Shown: positions 7,819 to 11,801 of the stretch, in pieces
Position numbering within the stretch: the first letter of the stretch is position 1
Layout of the letters: each line of letters begins with the position of its first letter
From: a virus
Length of the DNA stretch: 21,360 bases
Direction: 5' to 3' (one strand)
IMG/VR virus record: IMGVR_UViG_3300021964_000661
Coordinates: 1 to 21,360 of that record
The notes under the pieces: model-generated
Databases searched by the model: none
What the model saw: the letters and a program-made list of their open reading frames with translations, nothing else
What the model was told of the DNA's origin: nothing
Made by a program: the position numbers and the translations under genes

Positions 7819-8001
7819 TCAGTAGTTCGGCAGTGCGCGCGCAGACAGGCTCTTTCGCAGACCTTCCAGCACCGCCGACCAACCGCGGCAGCTCAGGAAT
7901 GGGTTCACGCTCCGGCCTGGCCATGCGCGCGGCATCCCGGCCGCGCGCATGGCGTCGAGCTGCCGCTGCTGCGCCTCAGAGGCGCGCGTTCCGTCAGTCA
8001 T
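7819..8001 (-). CDS. Hypothetical small phage protein (60 aa)
   Basis: ATG 8001 overlaps the stop of the preceding gene (TGA 7994-7996), so it appears translationally coupled. The product begins MTDGTRASEAQQRQLDAMRA and contains AAGMPRAW followed by a basic, Leu-rich C-terminal half. I recognise no family. The frame extends upstream to 8094, but those residues overlap the better-supported 52-residue gene. It lies between that gene and gpW. Confidence 0.55.
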   Translation of the reverse strand: MTDGTRASEAQQRQLDAMRAAGMPRAWPGRSVNPFLSCRGWSAVLEGLRKSLSARALPNY

Positions 8002-8152
8002 GCCCGTTCTCCCAGAAATGGCGCAGTGCGTTGAGTGACTCCTGCCGCGCCTCCTCCCAGATCCAAACGCCACTCCAAGCCCTGAAAACGTCAATCATGA
8101 GGAGGATGGGCCAACTCACGATGACCACGGAAGCTCGGTAGATGGTGGTCAT
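7994..8152 (-). CDS. Small single-span membrane protein (52 aa)
   Basis: ATG 8152 follows an excellent AAAGGAGGTGAGTG site. The product starts MTTIYRASVVIVSWPILLMI and continues through a Trp-rich amphipathic stretch to ...FWENGHD. Residues about 8-24 form one hydrophobic segment, so a single-span membrane protein is likely. It may be the first full-length head-operon gene after the cassette array. No family is recognised. The strong ribosome site is the best reason to treat it as real despite its size. Confidence 0.65.
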   Translation of the reverse strand: MTTIYRASVVIVSWPILLMIDVFRAWSGVWIWEEARQESLNALRHFWENGHD

Positions 8153-8211
8153 CACTCACCTCCTTTCGGGGCCGATGCGAGCATGGCGCGGCGGGTGAGG
8201 CGGTAGGGCAT
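8152..8211 (-). CDS. Very short leader-like ORF (19 aa), possibly a remnant
   Basis: An ATG at 8211 gives MPYRLTRRAMLASAPKGGE, whose TGA overlaps the next start as TGATG. It could be a coupled leader peptide or a small phage gene. The ATG lies just beyond a hairpin and the left border of the cassette array. No ribosome site is evident, and the frame could be chance. Confidence 0.3.
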   Translation of the reverse strand: MPYRLTRRAMLASAPKGGE

Positions 8212-8219
8212 GGTGCGTG

Positions 8220-8237
8220 CGGACCTTGCACGGTCCG
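8220..8237. repeat. Hairpin at the left border of the array
   Basis: CGGACC, a six-base loop, then GGTCCG form a perfect 6-bp stem about 12 bases from the lone core site GTTAGGT. It could be part of the target site of cassette insertion, a degenerate attC arm or an old intergenic structure. It has no T-run on either strand, so it is not a good intrinsic terminator. Confidence 0.5.
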
Positions 8238-8248
8238 TATATGTCTCA

Positions 8249-8255
8249 GTTAGGT
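8249..8255 (+). other. Lone core site at the left end of the array (insertion point)
   Basis: GTTAGGT fits the GTTRRRY core consensus but has no R'' partner to its left. The next bases extend the identity: positions 8247-8258 are the exact reverse complement of positions 8795-8806, which contain the R'' box of the attC at the other end of the same cassette. This is what a cassette inserted at a non-attC secondary site would leave. Confidence 0.7.
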
Positions 8256-8855
8256 TGCTACATGCCGAAACTTGTGCTTGGCGAAGCGACCAACCATCTC
8301 GCATCCCATCGCAAGCATTTCGTCGCGGGTTCGTGTCTTTGGCCCCGCCTTGCGAGCGACCATCCTGCCATCCTTGAAGAACGTGGCCTCTTTTGCGGTC
8401 ATGCCGCAATACTCCCAGTTCGTCGCGCGGTAGATCGCGCCGGTGTGCCCCTGCATCTCATCCGCGTAGGTAACGAGGCATGGCCACCGTTTTCTGTCAA
8501 TCGCCGCCATGCTCTTGCCCAGCAGGAAAGACGCGCCATTTTTCGGAACCTCCGGTTCAATCGCGAGCCGCGTCAACGCCAGCACGCCTTGCCAGTCGGC
8601 TGGCCACGTCGCATTCGCTGCCGTCTTGGTGGGTGGTATCCACCACGCAACACCGAGGCACTCGTCATGGCCTTTGCGGAACAGCCCGTGCCGGTAGGTA
8701 GCCGTGTTTGACCCCCCGCCGGAGTAATGCAGCCGTCGCACCAGGTCTTGCGCTACCCGAAGCTCTACCGTCCTCACTTCCCAGTCCGCGCGACGCAACC
8801 TAACTGACGGTTCGAGCGGACCTGCAATGGCGGGCGAGTTTTGTGCGTTTGTCAT
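8250..8855 (-). CDS. Mom-like DNA adenine modification protein (up to 201 aa)
   Basis: The frame begins at ATG 8855 inside the loop of an attC site, without a clear ribosome site; residues 1-20 are encoded by that attC, so the true start may be further in (for example TTG at residue 20 or GTG at residue 27). The core shows LVRRLHYSGGGSNTATYRHG (39-58), LGVAWWIPPT (67-76), LTRLAIEPEVPKNGASFLLG (94-113) and YADEMQGHTGAIYRATNWEY (130-149). This is the pattern of the Mu Mom family, GNAT-fold proteins that convert adenine to N6-carbamoylmethyladenine and protect phage DNA from restriction. The stop TAA falls in the lone core site, so this is the cargo of cassette 1. The call rests on recalled motifs. 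Confidence 0.8.
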   Translation of the reverse strand: MTNAQNSPAIAGPLEPSVRLRRADWEVRTVELRVAQDLVRRLHYSGGGSNTATYRHGLFRKGHDECLGVAWWIPPTKTAANATWPADWQGVLALTRLAIEPEVPKNGASFLLGKSMAAIDRKRWPCLVTYADEMQGHTGAIYRATNWEYCGMTAKEATFFKDGRMVARKAGPKTRTRDEMLAMGCEMVGRFAKHKFRHVAT

Positions 8856-8899
8856 GGTGTGGTGCGCGCCATTACAGGCCGCTCAACCTAGCGTTAGGC
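8798..8899 (+). other. attC site 1 (102 bp)
   Basis: R'' is ACCTAAC (8798-8804) and the core is GTTAGGC (8893-8899). The arms pair over about 24 bases. The left arm carries an extra C after GGTT and an extra A six bases later, the two extrahelical bases typical of integron attC sites. The 5' end of the Mom-like gene lies in the loop, and the 3' end of the next gene runs through the right arm. Confidence 0.88.
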
Positions 8900-9183
8900 C
8901 CCAATGCCTTGCGCAGCGCGGCCATGTGCTCGTCCATCAGGCCGTTGGGGTCCCACACGGCGCTGCGCACCACCGTCCAGGCGGTAATGCAGCGCTCAGC
9001 CTGCCGGCGCAAGTCGCCGGCTCGCGGCTGGGCCAGCGGTATCACGTCGCCGCCTTGTGGGTCGGTCTCCAGCTCAAACACGCGCTCGCGCAGCCGCGCA
9101 ATCTCGGCCGCCTGCCACTGCGTTAGCTTCATCAGCCGCGCCATGTCATCGGGCAGCGGTATCAGCATATTCGGTTCGGCCAT
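8872..9183 (-). CDS. Cassette 2 hypothetical protein (103 aa)
   Basis: ATG 9183 follows AAGGAAAG. The product starts MAEPNMLIPLPDDMARLMKL and has a helical, heptad-like stretch (about residues 12-41, ending RLRERVFELE) that may form a coiled coil, then a Trp-containing helical second half. The last nine residues (PNARLSGL and the preceding Gly) are encoded by the right arm of attC site 1, and the stop lies inside it. No family is recognised. Such short, unknown proteins are typical cassette cargo. Confidence 0.75.
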   Translation of the reverse strand: MAEPNMLIPLPDDMARLMKLTQWQAAEIARLRERVFELETDPQGGDVIPLAQPRAGDLRRQAERCITAWTVVRSAVWDPNGLMDEHMAALRKALGPNARLSGL

Positions 9184-9185
9184 GT

Positions 9186-9238
9186 GTCAAGCTTTCCTTG
9201 TCAGTTCGCTTCGGCGCCGTTCAACCTGGAGGTTATGC
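9186..9238 (+). other. attC site 2, degenerate
   Basis: The core GTTATGC (9232-9238) is preceded by an arm GTTCAACC that pairs partly with GTTCGC...GGCG to its left. A canonical R'' box is missing; that segment now holds the ribosome site of the gene ending at site 1. It is called mainly because it sits between two cassette genes and has a good core. Confidence 0.55.
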
Positions 9239-9454
9239 GTTGTCGTATTCACGTATGCAGAAATAGTCGTAGTCACTTAACCAGTAGTTCTTTCCAACCA
9301 GTTTCACTACCTGCCGTCTTTCGTGCGCAGATGTCTCGCACTCGATTCGTCTTTCACGCATCAGCTTCCAAGCGCGAACAAGGTTCGTACTGGCGGCAAA
9401 TGCTGATCCGCCTTCGTATCTGCAACCACTTTCACAAACATAAATCTTGGTCAT
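9233..9454 (-). CDS. Cassette 3 hypothetical protein (73 aa)
   Basis: ATG 9454 follows GTGGAGACGCG. The product starts MTKIYVCESGCRYEGGSAFA, with a Cys-x3-Cys pair, then a basic helix (KLMRERRIE) and a Tyr/Asp-rich C terminus (WLSDYDYFCIREYDNA). The final Asn-Ala and the stop come from the core of attC site 2. The start segment TGGAGACG-NN-ATGACCAAG is nearly the same as in cassette 6, which suggests shared ancestry of the upstream region. No function is assigned. Confidence 0.75.
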   Translation of the reverse strand: MTKIYVCESGCRYEGGSAFAASTNLVRAWKLMRERRIECETSAHERRQVVKLVGKNYWLSDYDYFCIREYDNA

Positions 9455-9465
9455 CGCGTCTCCAC

Positions 9466-9522
9466 GTATAACTCTGCCGTCAACGGGACGGCTTTCAGCC
9501 GCCCGTCACGGCGGCGTTAGGC
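9466..9522 (+). other. attC site 3 (57 bp)
   Basis: R'' is GTATAAC (9466-9472) and the core is GTTAGGC (9516-9522). The arms pair around a TTTCA loop as GCCGT-C-AACGGG-A-CGGC against GCCG-CCCGTCACGGC, leaving an extra C and, six bases on, an extra A in the left arm. Size and structure match short class 1-type attC sites such as those of aadA genes. Confidence 0.9.
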
Positions 9523-9524
9523 CT

Positions 9525-9743
9525 CTACAGCATGTCCAGCGCATCAGCCCCGGTAATCTTCCTGTAGAGCATCGCCACCAGCACTTGGCCGTCCTCGCGC
9601 TCAATGACAAGCTTCTGAGCAAAGTCGTGCGCCGCCTCCATGCAGCCAGGGCCTTCGTACTCAAACACCTGCGCGCCAGTTTTCGTCTTCAACACCACGA
9701 TGTGCGGCATGTCCTTCAGGTCGTCAGTTGATTCCAAAGCCAT
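9525..9743 (-). CDS. Cassette 4 hypothetical protein (72 aa)
   Basis: ATG 9743 follows AAGGGGAAA and starts MALESTDDLKDMPHIVVLKT. A strand pair (HIVVLKTKTGAQVFEYEG), a helix (CMEAAHDFAQKLV) and another strand (GQVLVAMLYRKITG) suggest a small alpha/beta fold. The stop is three bases from the core of attC site 3, and the start is 24 bases from the R'' box of site 4, so the gene fills its cassette. No family is recognised. Confidence 0.78.
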   Translation of the reverse strand: MALESTDDLKDMPHIVVLKTKTGAQVFEYEGPGCMEAAHDFAQKLVIEREDGQVLVAMLYRKITGADALDML

Positions 9744-9766
9744 TCAATTTCCCCTTCGGCCACCAG

Positions 9767-9864
9767 GCCTAACAATCGCTCAACCGGACCCAGCCAGGCG
9801 GTCCGTCCTGTTCATCTGCCACCGCCCCGGCGCCTGGCCGGTCCGGTTAGCTCAAGCGTTATGT
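9767..9864 (+). other. attC site 4 (98 bp)
   Basis: R'' is GCCTAAC (9767-9773), followed by AATCGCTCAACCGGACC; the right arm is GGTCCGGTTAGCTCAAGC and the core GTTATGT (9858-9864). This is almost the textbook class 1 layout (TAACAA... and ...TCAAGCGTTA). The left arm has one extra C. R'' is the exact complement of the core at 9516 that opens the same cassette, not of its own right-hand core. Confidence 0.92.
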
Positions 9865-10535
9865 CTCACAACAGCCCATCGCTTCTTCTGGCCTCGGCTG
9901 CGGTTGCGGAACTCCCGCCGCCGCTTGGCTTCGATTAGTCGCGGGTGCTTACAGCCTCGCTCTGGCGCGCACCAGAATCGCCAGCCGTCGTAGTAGCACT
10001 GCACAACAACATCGCGGGCCGGATGCTTCCTGTTGCAACATTCACACCGGAGCATCTGCCCAGGTGTGTACCGCTTCCTGTAGGGCGGCTCCATGTTGCT
10101 ATCGGTGAAATCTGTAGCCGGTTGCATCGCGGCGCTGTAGATATGCAAGTTGGGCGCCGCAAAACTGTCGTTGTCCAGCCACCGCTGCAAATGCAGGATC
10201 AGTGCGGCCACCTGCTCACGATCCAGGTGCATGCGGGTGGTCAGGCTCACGCCGGGCGGAATCGGGTACGGCACCCAGCCCGTGCGCTCGGCCGTGTCCA
10301 CGCCCAGGCCGCGTGCTTCGCTCGCAAGCACCTTGGGCGCCGCGTCATCCGGCCCCAGCCACACCGCCGAAGTGCCGGGCTTCTCGTGTTCGGCCAGGCT
10401 CGAAGCCTGCAAGCTGCACGGCGTTCCGTAGCGGTCTTGGAACTCCAGCAGTTCAAAGCCGCGCGCAGTCCGCGCAACGGCGCCCAACCCTTCGCTCAAC
10501 TCGGACCCATCGGGGCCGGCACCATCTGTAGCCAT
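9852..10535 (-). CDS. Cassette 5 protein with RGFELL-type phage domain and Cys-rich C terminus (227 aa)
   Basis: ATG 10535 follows CAGGAG. Residues 22-124 (from RTARGFELLEFQDRYG to RMHLDREQVAALILHLQRWL) resemble a domain I have seen annotated as hypothetical in many proteobacterial phages and mobile elements. Residues 164-195 contain Cys164, 166, 167, 180, 189 and 195 with CNRKHPAR and WRFWC, a probable zinc-binding domain, followed by a very basic tail (KRRREFRNRSRGQKKRW) that could bind nucleic acid. The end HNA-stop is encoded by the right arm of attC site 4. The two halves may be an old fusion. Confidence 0.78.
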   Translation of the reverse strand: MATDGAGPDGSELSEGLGAVARTARGFELLEFQDRYGTPCSLQASSLAEHEKPGTSAVWLGPDDAAPKVLASEARGLGVDTAERTGWVPYPIPPGVSLTTRMHLDREQVAALILHLQRWLDNDSFAAPNLHIYSAAMQPATDFTDSNMEPPYRKRYTPGQMLRCECCNRKHPARDVVVQCYYDGWRFWCAPERGCKHPRLIEAKRRREFRNRSRGQKKRWAVVRHNA

Positions 10536-10539
10536 TGCA

Positions 10540-10585
10540 ATCTCCTGTAGCGGCCCCGCTGGGCCGGTTAGCTCAAACGTTAGGC
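10540..10585 (+). other. attC site 5, degenerate
   Basis: The right half is typical: GGGCCGGTTAGCTCAAAC and core GTTAGGC (10579-10585), nearly the same as the right arm of site 4. The stem CGGCCC (10551-10556) pairs with GGGCCG (10561-10566). The left half lacks R'' and the extrahelical bases; its place is taken by the ribosome site and start of the cassette 5 gene. Confidence 0.65.
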
Positions 10586-10914
10586 ATCACAACAGGCTCG
10601 CCCATGAACGTCGGCGGCTCTTGCATCGGTGCTGCGGCGCGACACGCTGCGCGGTACTCGTCCAGCAGCGCGTGCGCTTCGTTCCATGTCCCGGTCGGGT
10701 CCAGCAGTGCGCATTCCAGCAGCACAGCCAGCCGGTGCGCGTATGCGCTGCCAACCTCGTGCAGCGCCAGAGCTTCGCGCATCGTCTCAAGCTCGGCGCG
10801 GCAGGCTTGCAGCGGTGTAGGCTCTGGCGGCTTGCGCTTGCCGTCAGCGTCAAACCTTTGCGGTGCGCACGTCGCGCAGTCCTGCCAGTGTTCGCATTTG
10901 CATTGCTTGGTCAT
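10573..10914 (-). CDS. Cassette 6 hypothetical protein (113 aa)
   Basis: ATG 10914 follows CTGGAGACGAC. The product begins MTKQCKCEHWQDCATCAPQR, with Cys5, Cys7, His9, Cys13 and Cys16 forming a likely small metal-binding knuckle, then a long helix (about residues 35-68) that includes ACRAELETMREALALHE, and ends with GEPVVMPNV. The last residues Asn-Val and the stop are encoded by the core and arm of attC site 5. The gene start overlaps the read-through end of the methyltransferase gene by 65 bases. Confidence 0.75.
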   Translation of the reverse strand: MTKQCKCEHWQDCATCAPQRFDADGKRKPPEPTPLQACRAELETMREALALHEVGSAYAHRLAVLLECALLDPTGTWNEAHALLDEYRAACRAAAPMQEPPTFMGEPVVMPNV

Positions 10915-11701
10915 GTCGTCTCCAGTGATGCCTAGCGGACGACCTTCGGCCGCCGCTTAACTCCACGTTATACGTCTCGGCAATCGCCGCAAATATCGGG
11001 TATGCCTGCAAAGGCACAACCGCGTTTCCAAGCGCTTTCAGGCGCTCACGTCTGTCCAACCGGGCGGAAAGCCCATCAACCACTCGACCCATTCCGGGTT
11101 CAACACGCCATCCGCCGCCGTCCCGCCAAATCCCCGCGCCGCCTCTGAGAGAGTCCACCCCGCCTTTGCTGCGCTCGCTGCCGGTCGGTTCCCCGTCTTC
11201 CCTCTTGGGTCTTTCCAGTCCGTCGCCCTTGGCGTGGGCCAGTACGAAAACCCGCTCTCGCGTATGCGGGGCGCCTGCGGCGCAAGCCGGAACAACAACC
11301 GGCCTGACGGCGTAGCCTGCTGCTTCCAGGTCATTGCAAACGGCATCGAGGCCGATGGCAATGTGTCCTGTAACGTTTTCACCAACCACCCAAGCGGGTC
11401 GCAGCGCCTGCACAACCCCGAGCATTGCGGGCCACAGGTGGCGTTCGTCGGCGTGTCCGGCGCGCTTCCCGGCTTGGCTAAATGGCTGGCATGGGTAGCC
11501 TCCATGCACAAGTTCAATTGCTGGCAGATCGTCGGTTGCAGTTGTTCGTACATCATCAAAAATCCTCACGTTCGGCCACCGTGCCGCCAGCACCGACTTG
11601 CAAAACTTGTCGCGCTCGCAAAAGGCCACGGTCTTAAATCCTGCCCATTCGGCGGCAATGTCCAGCCCACCAATCCCGGAAAACAAGCTTAGTGCGTTCA
11701 T
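10850..11701 (-). CDS. C5 cytosine DNA methyltransferase (283 aa)
   Basis: I choose ATG 11701 (MNALSLFSGIGGLDIAAEWA); an upstream TTG at 11719 lies inside the attC and is less likely. Visible motifs: I, LFSGIGGLD (6-14); IV, GGYPCQPFSQ with catalytic Cys71; VI, GENV (107-110); VIII, TRERVFVLA (147-155); X, LGNAVVPLQAYPI (224-236). Together they define an m5C methyltransferase. The target-recognition region between VIII and X is short (about 65 residues), as in small phage enzymes. The frame reads through attC site 6, adding about 40 residues, and overlaps the next gene. It has no restriction partner here, so a solitary, DNA-protective role is likely. Confidence 0.92.
   Translation of the reverse strand: MNALSLFSGIGGLDIAAEWAGFKTVAFCERDKFCKSVLAARWPNVRIFDDVRTTATDDLPAIELVHGGYPCQPFSQAGKRAGHADERHLWPAMLGVVQALRPAWVVGENVTGHIAIGLDAVCNDLEAAGYAVRPVVVPACAAGAPHTRERVFVLAHAKGDGLERPKREDGEPTGSERSKGGVDSLRGGAGIWRDGGGWRVEPGMGRVVDGLSARLDRRERLKALGNAVVPLQAYPIFAAIAETYNVELSGGRRSSARHHWRRHDQAMQMRTLAGLRDVRTAKV
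10930..10973 (+). other. attC site 6 (44 bp, shortened)
   Basis: R'' is GCCTAGC (10930-10936) and the core is GTTATAC (10967-10973), with right arm CCGCTTAACTCCAC. The stem GCGG-A-CG-A-CC / GGCCGCCGC is imperfect. Positions 10925-10936 match the reverse complement of the opening core region of the same cassette (10579-10590) in 11 of 12 bases, which identifies the R'' box despite one substitution. Confidence 0.75.
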
Positions 11702-11705
11702 CAAC

Positions 11706-11764
11706 GTATAACTCTTCAATCAACCGGACTGCCTTCCGGCAGCCGGTTATTTCGGTCGTTATCA
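11706..11764 (+). other. attC site 7, right end of the array (59 bp)
   Basis: R'' is GTATAAC (11706-11712) and the core is GTTATCA (11758-11764). Arms AATCAACCGGACTGCC and GGCAGCCGGTTATT pair around TTCC, leaving an extra C and an extra A six bases apart in the left arm. R'' and flanking bases match the reverse complement of the core opening cassette 7 (10967) over nine bases. To the right is ordinary phage sequence leading into the terminase gene. Confidence 0.9.
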
Positions 11765-11772
11765 ATGTCGCA

Positions 11773-11801
11773 ACTCTACCTGCAAGTGACCGTGCCGTCA
11801 A
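11773..11801 (-). promoter_or_regulatory. Candidate sigma70 promoter pointing into the array
   Basis: On the minus strand TTGACG (11801-11796), a 17-base spacer and TAGAGT (11778-11773) form a good -35/-10 pair. The -35 box overlaps the terminase stop codon. Transcription would begin near 11766, pass through attC site 7 and reach the methyltransferase start at 11701. Confidence 0.55.

Larger units (their letters stand above)
8249..11764 (+). mobile_element. Integron-type gene cassette array without integrase (CALIN-like), seven cassettes
   Basis: Seven attC-like sites alternate with seven short genes. Plus-strand core boundaries (the G of GTTRRRY-like boxes) lie at 8249, 8893, 9232, 9516, 9858, 10579, 10967 and 11758. 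In five cassettes the core box opening the cassette is the reverse complement of the R'' box of its own attC: cassette 1 matches over 12 of 12 bases, cassette 4 over 9 of 9, cassette 7 over 9 of 9, cassette 6 over 11 of 12 and cassette 3 over 8 of 9. That is the signature of cassettes that once existed as circles. Extrahelical bases in the left arms set the array polarity as plus, while all genes are minus. No integrase gene or attI is visible. The flanks are phage late genes. Confidence 0.88.

Noticed and set aside
8220-8237. Intrinsic terminator after the Mom-like gene
   Set aside because: The stem lacks a T-run on either strand, so only a hairpin is annotated.
9447-9731. Plus-strand frame that would fit conventional cassette polarity
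   Set aside because: It crosses attC site 3 and has no protein-like pattern, whereas the minus-strand gene at 9525-9743 fits between the sites with a good ribosome site.
11702-11719. TTG start six residues upstream for the cytosine methyltransferase
   Set aside because: It lies in the R'' arm of attC site 7 with no ribosome site, and motif I begins right after ATG 11701.
8249-11764. Array as a set of phage morons with transcription terminators between them
   Set aside because: The intergenic hairpins lack T-runs but share core boxes, extrahelical bases and complementary cassette ends, which terminators would not explain.
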